Position numbers and translations under genes: made by a program
Assembly (NCBI RefSeq): GCF_000006565.2
Contig: NC_031478.1
Location: 169,874 to 233,873, forward strand
From: Toxoplasma gondii ME49
Taxonomy: Eukaryota > Apicomplexa > Conoidasida > Eucoccidiorida > Sarcocystidae
DNA length: 64,000 nucleotides
Reading direction: 5' to 3'
Shown here: positions 23,634 through 35,200 of the stretch, piece by piece
How the letters are laid out: every line of letters begins with the position of its first letter
How positions within the stretch are numbered: position 1 is the first letter of the stretch
The notes under the pieces: model-generated
What the model saw: only the letters and a program-made list of their open reading frames with translations
Told to the model about the DNA's origin: nothing
Databases searched by the model: none

Positions 23634-26090
23634 CGTGAAAAAAGATCAGAGGGAGGATCGCCGTAGAAAGGGAGACGGACGGAGACAAGAACACAAGCGA
23701 CTCCGAGAGAAAAGGAAAGAACAAGGACGACACAGGCCGCAAAAAGACGGAGGGATTGCTGGAAAAAAAGCCAAGACAACTACGCTTTCTTCGCCTTCGT
23801 CGGTGTCTCGGTTTCCTGCTTGCTTGTCCTCTTCTGCCTACTCCTTCGTCACGCGTTCCCTCCCCCCGCCCGCCTACGTCTCCTTTCTCTTCTTCGTCTT
23901 TGAACAGGAAGCGACGTAGGTTCTTTGATTCTCTGCTTGTTCTGCTTCTCTCCTCCTTGCCTCCGACCCCCCGTCCGTTTTCTGCCGCCTCCCCTGTCGT
24001 CCTTGGACTTATCGCGCTGTTCTCTTCTCCCTCATCGTTCCAGACCGCCTTTGGAAGCGAAGGAGAAAGAGCTTTTGCAGAGCTGGTGTCGGCTTCTAGC
24101 GAGGTCTTTCCGAGGTCGAACGGCGACAGGGGCAAGAGGACAGGTGAAAAATCTTAAAACTGAAGGAAAGCGAGGCTCCTTCTGCTTGATTTGAAGACGA
24201 GAAACAAGGAAAACGAATCGAACCCGGGAGAGCGGGAGTGACCAGACACTGTGCGGCTGCCACTGCTGCTGTTCACTCTCTCTCTTTTATGAGGAAGAAA
24301 GCGAGAAATGCAAGCGCATCTCAACGAAAGTCACTCCAGTTGTTCGTCGCGTTGATAACGATGGCTCTTGTTCTCGGCGTTCGCTGCTGCTCTTCGCTCC
24401 AGCAGAGAAAAAAGCAAAGATCTCTCCCCAGACCCAGACTCCAGGAGCCGTCGCCTCTGACAACTGGTGACGACTCACTCACTGAGGAAGAGAGGCCGAG
24501 CGACCGCCGAACGAATCGCGTACACAGTGGAGACGCCGAGCAGCGTAGTCGTCAACATGCAACGACACTGCCAGAAAGACACAGAAGTGGAGAGGCAGAG
24601 GATTGCGAAGGAAGACAGAAGGGAGCCGTGGTTTATGACTTCTGCGGATGCGCTGTGTCTTCGTTTTTTTCCAGTCGCTTCGCGCCTGCTTCTGACGAAG
24701 AGGACGAGGAGCGAAGCACAGGGACGGCAACTGCCGTCCGCTTCTGTCGGCAAGCGGAGGCGCGAAAGGCGAGAGGGTGGAGGGAACGATCAAGCTGAGG
24801 GAGACGAAAAGAGGAAGAAAAGAGCTGGGAGAAAGGAAAGGGAAGAAGGAAAAGGAAACTGAGACGAGTGAGGACGCCGGGAAGAGAGCGAAAGAAGAAT
24901 CGGCGAAGGAGACGGCAGAGGAGGGCGGGAGGAGACGCGAAGGAACGAGAAAAGGAACTGAAACGCAGGACCAAGAGAGAAAAGGAAGAAGGAAGAAGAA
25001 TCGCCTGTGCTATTTTGTTTTCGTTTGTCTCTCGCGATATCCTGAGGCTGCATGCATCGACTTTTCCCCAATGAAAATCACACGGCGGACTCGCGCTCCG
25101 ACAGGCGTTGTAGCAGCGGAAGGCCAGGACTGGCGGGAGGACTGGACGCTGGTTTCTCAGATTCGTTTTCGCGACCAGACAAGGTCTGTTCTCTCGACGA
25201 GGTGCCAAGCAAGCGCGAGAGAAAGCCTGTGCGTCGAGAGACGACCAGCATGAAAGACAAGAAGAATTCTGCGCGACAGCGCGGAAGCACTAAGCGCGAA
25301 AAGAAGAACGAACTAGCTGAGACATCTGCCGAGATCGGCTTTCAGCGTGGTTTTCGCGCGAGATCTGTGAATTCTCTCCTCTCCTGTCCACTTTGTCTCC
25401 TGTCGAAGAAAGAAGCGACAAGCAAGACGCACAACAGAACACAGGGTCGACGGGGACCGGAAAATGGAGGAGTTTCGAGCATCCGCTGCAGTCACCTCGC
25501 TGTTCTTCTGTGTCGCGCATTTCTAAGATCTTCACCAGGACCTTCCCCGGATTTTTTCCTTGGCTGTCGCCTCTCTCCTCTGCTCTTTCTCCTTTTTTTC
25601 TTCAACATTTCTTCTCTGCTGTCCTCCGTTTCCTCCAAGTTCCTCCTCTCTTTCTCCTCCTCTCCGGCGGGCATTCTTGGCGCAGCGAGCTGTCGTCTCT
25701 CGAGGCGCGCCAGGGCATGTGCCTCTCACTCGAGCGTCTTAGCTTCTTTCTTGTCCTTCTTCGCTCTGTCTTCTTCCTTTCTTCGTTTCTCCTGGAGAAC
25801 TGTCTCCGTCTCCTCCCTCCTCTCCTCCCCTGTCCCACTGCGTTCTTCGTCGTCTCCGCGCGCTCCTGACTTCTCCGTCCGTCTCTTTCTTCTCTCCTGT
25901 TCCTGCCTTCGGTGGCTCTCCTTCGTCGCCACTGCTTCATGCACATTTCCTGGGTGGATCCGCGTCCGCCTCATGCTCGAGGGTGAGGCGCCGTCTTGCT
26001 CCTCCTCCTCTGCGTCCTCCTCTCTTGAAACATGAGTCGCTCTGACTGTCGCTCTCTCCTCTCACTTCTCTCTCCCCGCCTCTCTTCTCA
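23634..26090. promoter_or_regulatory. Divergent upstream region of INTS9-like gene and PI4K
   Basis: This 2.46 kb spacer lies between divergent start codons. It contains TGCATGC at 25049-25055 and TGAGACG at 24860-24866, both known apicomplexan promoter-type motifs, plus a C/T-rich stretch (25540-26090) immediately upstream of the PI4K start that looks like a long 5' leader. The 327-codon plus ORF 25052-26035 is out of frame with PI4K and is probably leader sequence. Confidence 0.5.
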
Positions 26091-26183
26091 ATGGGCGCCT
26101 CCATGCTAGGCGACCCTCCTCACTGTCTCCGCCCCCACAGACTCACACATTTGCCGATGCGAAATGGGTCTTCTTCTTCCTCT

Positions 26184-26230
<47 letters not shown>

Positions 26231-29200
26231 CTCTTCCTCCTCTTCCTCCTCCTCTTCCTCCTCTTCTTCCTCTTCTTCCTCTTCCTCCTCTTCCTCCTCT
26301 TCCTCCTCTTCCTCCTCTTCTTCCTCTTCTTCCTCTTCCTCCTCTTCCTCCTCTTCCTCCTCTTCCTCCTCTTCTTCCTCTTCTTCCTCTTCCTCCTCTT
26401 CCTCCTCTTCCTCCTCTTCTTCCTCTTCTTCCTCTTCCTCCTCTTCCTCCTCTTCCTCCTCTTCTTCCTCTTCTTCCTCTTCCTCCTCTTCCTCCTCTTC
26501 CTCCTTTTCCTCCTCCTCTTCTTCCTCTTCCTCCTCTTCTCCCTCTGCCTGTGTGGCTCCGAAGGCCGTCGGAGGCCTCTGGCGGTCTGTTGAGTCGAGG
26601 CCTGGAAGCGAATTAGCCGACCAGGAAGGACAGAGAGAAGCAGAGCGTTTGCGAGAAGAGAAGAGCGGAAGAAATGGCGAGTTTTTGCGACGCTGCCGAG
26701 AACTGCTGGACGGACGAACTCCTGGACGTAAAGAGGAGCGCTCCAGAGACACAGACGGAGAAGACTGGTCCCTCTGCGGTAGGAAAAAAGGTGAAGGACA
26801 CCATGAGAAGCGCGACCCCCGACTTTTCACTTTCCACGTTCACGATGAAGAGCTTTCCTGCCCGCTCTCGCGCTTTCTGTCGCAGCCTGAACTCCCGTCG
26901 CTTCCTCCGTTGCGAGAGATCGTTGAATGCCTCGTCCAGCTTCCCAAGGTACGCATGAACGAACATAACTTCGAAAACGCGTACGAGGTTAGGAGCCTTG
27001 TGGTCCCCACTGTGTTCCGCAGCGACAGACGAAGGCACTGAGGACGGGGGATACTGCTTCGATTTAAATTTGAATCATTGCTGTTACCTGTCAACTCGGA
27101 TACAAGCGAATGTGCCGATGCACCGCCGTTCCGTCTTTTTCTTCTCTTCATTCTCATCGCTTTTTTTCGCTACCTCTATCGACCTCACGGCCTCTGTTTC
27201 TGCTGGTTTTTCTGGACACCGCTTCTGTTTTGGCCTCTACGACCTATTAGTCACATCATGAAAATCCTGACTCAGACGTTGATCGAGTTCGTGATCAGAG
27301 CTCTCTGGCTCGCTGCTGTCCGGAGGTCGTGTGGAAACGGCTGTTTCCGAGAACGAACCGATGTCGCTCTCTTTTTCCTCTCTCTCGAAAACGGGTGCTT
27401 TTTTCGAGTCTCGCGCGTCTCAGCGCGCATGCAGACGCCAGGACACCGCGTCCCCCGCCCCCGTCGCGGTCGCCCCCTCTGCTTCATACAGTTTTTTTTA
27501 GTTCTCTGCGCCATCGTGGCAGTCCAGGACGCTTCATCTTTATTGCTCTTCCACTGACGCGTGTGGATGTCTAACTGCTAGATCACAGCATGTCATCGTT
27601 TTCAGAGAGAACTGCGTTCCAGGCCGCAGCGTGCAGGCGCGGTGGAAAGAGAGAGCTTCTTGTCTTCGTTTTCGACTCTCTGCTGCAGCTCCCGGCCTCG
27701 ACTGTGCGCGTCTACTTAGACACTCTCGCTCTCCTAGGCCCTGCAGTTGTTCGCGAATTCGCCAATGCATGCGCCAGCCGATTTCCGAGACCTCGAAGCA
27801 GACGCATGCCCTGCCTCTGTCGGGCAGCAAAAGAGTCGAGCGCTGGGGACTTTTCGCCTCTGTCTCCGTCCTCGGACAATGTGAGGAGCCGACCGCCGCG
27901 CAGGCCGCCTCGAGCGGAACGCTGCCCTGTTGTGGGGGTCGCGGAGATGAGGAAAGAAGGCGCAACTGAAGACGAGGGAGAGTCAGGAGAAGAGTCTCGG
28001 ACGAATCCCTCGGTGTCAGCTGCTCGACTTCCCCGCTCTTCTTCTGTGTCGCCTCCTGCTTCTCCTGCAGCTCGGGAAAAGGTTCGTGGAGGCGTTGAAC
28101 GAATTGAGTGGGGTAGAGAGCGAGGCGGTGAGACGCAGGAGAATGGTCGACAAGAATGGAAACAGGCGTCTCTGCTGGCTTCTCCATCCCCTGTGGAAGA
28201 CCATGTGTGCCTTTTGGCCCTGTCGCTCCAACGTCTTCCTTCAGTCGCTGCGCCGCGTCTCCGCCGGGCGCTTCTCGCCATGCATGCAGACTCTTCTGTC
28301 TCGTTTTCGCATGCCCACTTCATTGCCCGTCCCCAAAGTGTCTCTCGCCGCTCGTCTCTGCCCTCCCGCGCCTTCTCTTCGTCTTGTCTGGAACAGGACT
28401 CGCCGGCTGCGACTGGCGTCCGCCACGGGAGCAACCGAAGCCGGTCTCCGTCGGAGTCCTTGAGCTCCCCGACTGCGGTCGGAGCCGGTGGCGCCTGCGG
28501 AGGTTTGGAGGACCTTGGCCCGCTGCCTCTCGCTGCGGCGTTCCGACGCTCGCTCTCCGTCCACCACAAATTTGGTCGAGACGAAGAGGACAACGGTCCG
28601 GCGGATTCGGCGACAGCTTGGAACCGTCAGACCCTCTCGAGGCGCCGGATGTGCGAGGCAGGAACCTCGAGAGGCGACTCGAGAGATCCGAGGGAGACAG
28701 TTCGCAGGCGTCACCTTGGAAACCACACAGTCTGTGGAGAAGCAGCTGCGCTGGCTGCGCATGCACTCTTCAGTCGGTCGGTTTACAAGAGACGCCTCGG
28801 CGGCGCTTCCGGTCGGCCAGGAGTTCTCGTCGAGAGGCTTGCACAGTCTTGCGAGCGACGCTTTACACAAGACAGGTCCAGTTCTTCTTCCTCGTTTCTG
28901 CCCGACGCAGAGCGCGGGGAAAAGCCGGCTTTCGACCGCGAGAACAGTCGCAGCTTCTGCATCCCGCCGGCGACACAAAAGAGCCTAAACAACATCCTGG
29001 CGCTGGAGGAGCGGGAGGAGCGGGAGGAGGAGGAAGGAGAACGGAGAGCCTCACTGGCGGACGTAGCAGCCCTGTGTCAACCCACGAAGAGGTTCGAGAC
29101 AGGATCAGTAGATTGGAGTTGCCTTTCCTCGACTCGTGACATTTCGGTCCGCGACCATCGAGGGATGATTCTGCCCTCGCGTCTGCTCGCGGCTTCACGG

Positions 29201-32200
29201 ACTGTCGCTCAGACGCCGCGGCGTCGGCCAGAGACGCCTCGCTCGCTTGGTCTTCAGAGACAGACGGCTCCAGAGGCCGGTCCGCGAGGCGACGGGTGGC
29301 GGCGCCTCAGCCTCCGCGGAGCTCGTTTCCACGGGCAGAGGGGCGCTGAGAGCGCTGCAAGTCCTGCCGTTTCTCTCTCTGACGACTTCGTGCTTGCAGA
29401 CGCCGGAGGCAGAGAGCGAGGCGCCACCCACAACGCCCTCGGTTTTCTCAGGCAGTGGACAGAATGCAGCTCTGCAGCAACTCGCGCGGGCCGGCTCTTG
29501 AGTGAGGCGCCGGCGCCCTGCCCGCTGAACGGGAGTGGTTCGTCTCTCTTCTCGACGCCTGCCGTGTCTTTCCTTCGCTCTCCTGGATCGTCGCCGCCAG
29601 ACGGCGTCGCGCCAAAGGAAGAGAACCTCTTCTTTCTGCTTCGCCTGCTCACGCGCTGGACCAGACGCCTTCTCGGCGCTGCGGCCGCGGCCGCGGCGCA
29701 GGCGAAGGCCCTCAAGGCCTTGAAGGCGCGCGCGGCCCCAGGCGAGGCCTCCGGCGCTTCACTCCGCGGCGGCGCGCTGGCATCCGCTTCGGACAAGAAG
29801 CGCCTGGCGTCTCGGCAGGCTCAGGAGGAAAGAGAAGCGAGAGACGGCGGCGAAAATCCGAGAGACGAGGGCCGAGACGAAAGCGCCACACAGGCCTCCG
29901 GTTGTTTGTTGAATTCTGTGTTTTTCTCGAGTTGCCCGAAGGCTGCCGAGGTCGGAAAAGTCTGCGGCACTGCGGCCTGTCTCAGTGGATGCCTTCGCCT
30001 GGGACCCATGTCGCGTCTGGGGGATGGTCTGCTTCACCATCAATTCGTTTCGCTCCTCTTTGCTCTCGCCTCGCTTCTGAGTGAAAACGCTCAGACCGTG
30101 ACGCTGGCGAACGACCTTCTGACTCTTCTCTTCTTGCAGATTTTTTTCGCTTCCTACCAACTCGAAACCTCTGCGCCTCGCTGGGTTTCTTCCTTCTCTC
30201 CGTCCTCCTCGTCCACCTCTTCTTCTCCTTCTTCTTCTCCTTCTTCTCCTTCTTCTTCTCTTTGCCGTTTTCCTCTTGCCTGGTTTTCGGGCGGTGAAGT
30301 TCAGCGTGCTTGCATGCGCGGGAAGCGAGAGACGGCCCAGGAGGCTTGCGCGGTCGCTTTTCCTCGCTTTCTTCAGTCTTGCCTGCACTCCGACTCCGGC
30401 ATGCGGCAGCGCAGGATTCTGCGGCTTGTTCTCTTCGAGTTGAGGGAACTGGCCTTTCTTTTTCTCGCGGGAGTCTTTGCTCGCCTTCCCCCGCTGCGGA
30501 CCCCTCGCCCTCGAGGGTCGTTTGGAGACAGAAGCGCCCGGCAGCTGTCTCTGCTGGGGGCCTTTCCACGCGGACCTGCAGCCGTCGTCGAGACTTCTGA
30601 GAGGACGCAGAAACTTCTCGAGAGGTTGCGTGAAATCGTTCAGAATGCACTCGTCCTGCTCCGAGATGGAAGGAATTCAGGTGCAACCAGTGGAGAGGCG
30701 CGAAGACTCCTCGACGGACGCCACCTTCCCCACACAGTCGACCATCTCGCGCGAGAACGCACTCACAATCCTTCTTCTTCTTCCTCTTCTTGTGCTTCTT
30801 CTTCCTCTTCTTGCGCTTCTTTTTCTCCACCTTCTTCACCCTCTTATTCTCCTTCGATTCGTTTGCTCGAGAGGCAAATGGGGGGTTCCGGGCATGCAGG
30901 CGCCGCGCTGGGCAGCCGCGTCTCGACTTGGTGGGTCGAAGGCACAGTTCTCCGGGCGTTTCTCGCTGCAAATCTCCTCCCGAGTCTCCAGCTCTGCCTC
31001 GCCTCGCTCTCTTCGTCCACGATCTCTTCTTCTTCTTCTTCTGTTGTCTCTTCTTCGACCTCTTCGTCCGTCGCTTCCTCTCCTCCCTCGTCGTCTCCTC
31101 CCGCGTCTGATGCCGGTCCGTTTTCCTCTGTTTCTTCGTCTGCCTCTCCGCAGTGGGGAGCCGCACGTTGCGTCGCGGCCGGCGAGCGGTCGCAGGTCTC
31201 GAGAGAGGAGACAGGAGAGGGGAAGATTGCTAAGTGGAGGCGAAGCGTTTCTGGTCAGGAGGCCGCAGAGGCGTCAAGAAGGGAGGAGACGGCGCGCAGG
31301 CGCTTGGTTGTTGCTTTCATCGACAGCGTCGTGCAGTTGAGCGGGGAGATCGTTCGGCAACAAGCGGGCCTCGACACAAAACGCGACGAGAGACACCCTC
31401 CCCGCCGAATGCGTTCTTCGTCTCTCGCGCATTTGCTGGACTCGTCTTCTCTCGCGGTCCGGTGTTCTCTCGCTCTCACAGGTCGCGACGCTCTTGCGGG
31501 CCTTTGCGGCTCTCACTCCCCGCAAGAAGGAGACAACTCCGACGACGACAATCACGCCTTCCAACATCGGTGCCGGCTGCTCTCGTTCGCCGGACTCGCC
31601 CTGGGCGGCACCCTTTCCGCGACGGAGATGAACGCGGGGAAAGCGGATCGTTTTTTAAAGGTCTCACGGAGCCGTGGTGAGAAGGAAGAGGCAGGCGCCG
31701 AGAGAGAAGCCTTTGCCTCTCTCAGTGTCTACGGCCAGAGACAGTTCCTCTCTGCTCTTCTTTCCTCGTTCGCCGCCTCGTCAACAGCCGCCGCTGCTGT
31801 GCCCTCTGAACGACGCCTGCAAACATACAGCAGAGGAGAAAGGCGGCAACGAGAAGCCGAGCAAAGAGAAGCTGAGCAAAGAGAAGAGGAAAGAAGGAAC
31901 CACCAAGAGGGAGAAGGAAGGCGAGGCGCCGCGAGAGGAAGACGCACTGCCGCCTGCAACCAGCTCGTGACCTGCGGCGTCCTGGGCCTCCTTCAAGGCC
32001 TCAGTGCTTGCGGTTCAAGGCCTTTCGCGGCAACTTCAGCAGACCAGCGAGAGGAAGGAGAGGAAAGAGAAGAAGAACATGCAGGGAGGGGAGAGCGAGA
32101 CCAGGTGCATGCAGCCCACCAGAAACGAGCAGGCAAAGAAGAGTGGACGCTTGAGAATTCCAGAAGAGACGCGGTCGACCTCGTTTGGACTGCCGTCGTC

Positions 32201-35200
32201 GAGGATATGCTGGTCCAGAGCAGTTGCCAGGTCAGTGAAATGGTTCTTCGTTGTTTCGTGTACTTTTGATTCGAACTCCTCTCGATTTCGTTTCTTTCGC
32301 TCTCTTCAAAAGAAGGACCGCTCCCTACCGACTTCTCTGTCTTTACAGCAAGCAGAGACGTGCGTTCTCGGAGGGGCTTCTCTTGTTGAAAGCGCCGTCT
32401 CCCTCTGGAGAACCATTTGCCTTTCCGACCTTGGCTCCTTTCGCGACGCCCGCTCGAGAACTCCTTGCCTGCGTCGTTCCTGCTTTTTTACGCATAATTG
32501 AACGCCTGTCGTTCCTCTTGGAGCCAATGGAAGAACACAACCAAGGGCAACCTAGACATCTTGTAATGTTGTTCGTATGTCGCCAGCATATTCCTCAGTG
32601 TCTGGAACAGGAGATCGTGGTGAGATCGTTGAACAACGACATACTCAGAGGATCCCGTTCCCCTTCTCCCCCCGCTGTCCCTTCTGCGTTGTTTCAGGTT
32701 CTTTCCGCTCTCCTCCGATCTGGCTGTCTTCCTCGCTCCGGCGACACAGTTGCGCTTCTTATGTTTCTCCTGCATCTCTTCGAACATCAGCTTTTCCTTC
32801 TGTCTTGCTGCCTCGCGTCTTCTCTCTCCCCCGCTTCTCTCCCTGTGGCGTATCGGTCGCCTTTCCTCCTCCAGCACCCAGCCGGGAGAGGCGGCGGAGA
32901 AGCAGAGGCAGCGAGGCCGGAGAGCGACGCAGAAGGCAACTCGACATGCGAGGGCGAGAGAGATCACGCGGAGGCAGAGCACCATGCGAAACGGACGCGC
33001 GGAGAGGTCCAGGGAAACGGTGGGGAAAAGGCGTTCAAAGGAAGCCAATCAAGACGACAAATTGAACAGAGAGACGGCATTGCTGCCTCTCTGTCGCGGC
33101 TTCTGTCTTTGTACCTTCGCGACTGCAGCCGAGGAGGAAGAGTTTTCGAAGACCTCCCGGGCCTCATCACCTGCAGCTCTGCTCTCCTTCACGCGCTTTT
33201 CCGCGACCCAAAGTGGTTCTTCTTCTCCCCGTCCTCTTCGCTTCCGCGCGTCTCCAGTTTCCTCCGCGTTCTCTTCTTTCGCCTCATCTGCCTCTGCTCG
33301 TGCGATGGGTGGATGTGCCGGACGCCTTCTCACTCTCCTGCGGGGCGACGCCTGCGCGCAGCAGCGAGCTACGAAGCCGCCAGACAGAACAGGAAAGAAG
33401 GCGGACGAAACGGAGAGGCTCCACGAGGAGGAGAACGAACGAGAGACTCGCGAAGGCTGACAGAGGGACATCAGCAAGCGCTGCATGCCGCGCTCCTTCT
33501 CTCTCGGAGCAGACCGGTGAAGGAGGAAACACAGACTGTCAACGAAGGAGAGGAAGCACAAGAGCAAGGAGACAGAAAGGGAGAAGACGAAGCGTTTCAG
33601 CGCATCAGTGCTCACGAGGCTTATGAGACCTCCTGCTTGCTTCTGCGAGACTTCCAATCTCTTCTTCTCCCTCTTCTCCAGTACGCCGGCACAGAGCGAA
33701 CAAGCGAAGAAGGTTCTGACCTCGACGGCAGCGTGCTACATAGAGAGAAGGAGATGCTGCAGCTCATGACGTAAGTGGTTTTCCCTTGGTATTTTGACTT
33801 TTAACATTTTCAACAAAAAGACTAGATTGCCCGACCTGGATCCGTCGTTCAGGATAAGGCTGCTCTTCATTCTCGCCTCTCTGGCCATCGCAGGTTTGGG
33901 GTGACGCGCCCTTTCTGGCGTTTTTTCCCTCTGAGGACTCTTCGTCACTTGCCTCTTTTGATCGTTCTGCTTTCTCTCCGAGCTGTGGAGCCTTTTCACC
34001 TTTTCCAGTACAACGCCATGTTCTCTCTGTCCTCTGCGTCTCAGCTCTGGATTTTCGACGCTGTCACATTCGTTCTGTGCGTCGACCCCTCCAGAACCGT
34101 CTTCGTTTTGTCTCCAGATTTGCCGGTCGCACGCCCGCGCGGCTTGCCTCCGTTTTTCTCTCTTCTTTTCTCTCTACCTTTCTTCCCCTCTGCCTTTTTC
34201 CCTCGCTTCTTCCTGCAGGCTGTTCCACCACTCCACGTTTGTCGTCCTTGCCGCTTCTCTCAACGCGACTGAGCGGCCCTCGCTGCCTTCTGCTTCGAGC
34301 GCGGAAGAACGAGACAAGAACGATGCGCGCCATGGCACCTCTGCGGGGACTGCGAGTGCATGCGACTTAGAATCTCAGGACGCAGGAGCAGAGACAGGGA
34401 AGCCGCCGTGCGACAGCGATGGTGCTTCCGACCCTCTCCCCCCGCTCGGGTGGACGTCGTCAGTCTTCTCGTTTCTGGATCGAGGAAAAATGGAAAGGCA
34501 TTTCTCTCGACACAACGGAAGTTCCGTTTCGGCCTGTCGCAGGCTCCCTCCTCGGCACCCGCAAGAAGGCGCGACGAGAGACGCCTCGTCGCCGGACGTT
34601 GGCTTCGCGGCGTTTTCTGGTTCTTCTCACAAGACAGGACGCCGGCGAGAGGAAGACGAAGTCGCACCCAGATTGCTGCTTGCCGAACGAGATGAAGCGA
34701 GGGAGTTTCGGCGTTTCCTCGCGACTCTGGCGCCTGCGCGCGCTCAGAGTCTCCCTGTCTCGTTCTGTCCCCTGTCTCCTTTTGCTCGCCAGGCCGCAGC
34801 CTTCGTTGTGCGCCAGCAGCTACTGCTCCTCGGCAGGAGCCTGGCTTCCGCTGCAGCGCGTTCGCCTTCCTCGACACCCTTCTCAGAGATGCTTCGCTTT
34901 AGAGGAGAGCCGGCAGTGGTCGATCCAGAAGGGGGAGGCACTCAAGACGTCTTGGGAGGCTGGAGAGGCGCGAGGAGGCCGCCGAGAGCGAGAAGCAGCG
35001 CGAGGGGAAAGGGGAGTCAGAGAGGAGGAGTGAGAAGCGGAGAGTGGGCGAAGAGCTCGGCGCCGGTCGAGCTGAGAGACACTGAAGCCGTCTGTAGACA
35101 CGCTGCGGCGCAGGTGAGGGGCAAAGGAGAAGCAGAGAGAAAGAAGGCGGGAGATAGACTTGAAGAGTGACAACTGCTTTCGTCTTCAGAGTCGAAGAAA

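Noticed and set aside
22765..24135. 456-codon minus ORF overlapping the start of the INTS9-like gene
   Set aside because: Begins at TTG, is in a different frame and shows only Arg- and Phe/Ser-rich shadow sequence.
24205..24240. TCGAACCCGGGAG, resembling a tRNA T-arm on the minus strand
   Set aside because: The two sides of the putative T-stem do not pair and no D-arm or acceptor stem can be built.
25052..26035. 327-codon plus ORF upstream of PI4K
   Set aside because: Out of frame with PI4K, its second half is pyrimidine-driven Ser/Leu/Phe text, and no splice link was found; better explained as 5' leader.
26120..26830. Minus-strand ORF reading as more than 100 consecutive Glu
   Set aside because: It is the complement of the Ser-coding pyrimidine repeat at the PI4K start and has no other protein-like content.
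32349..32501. Frame starting [11 protein letters not shown] after the acceptor at 32348
   Set aside because: It hits a stop at 32499-32501; using the acceptor seven bases further (exon start 32356) keeps phase 0 and the long open frame.
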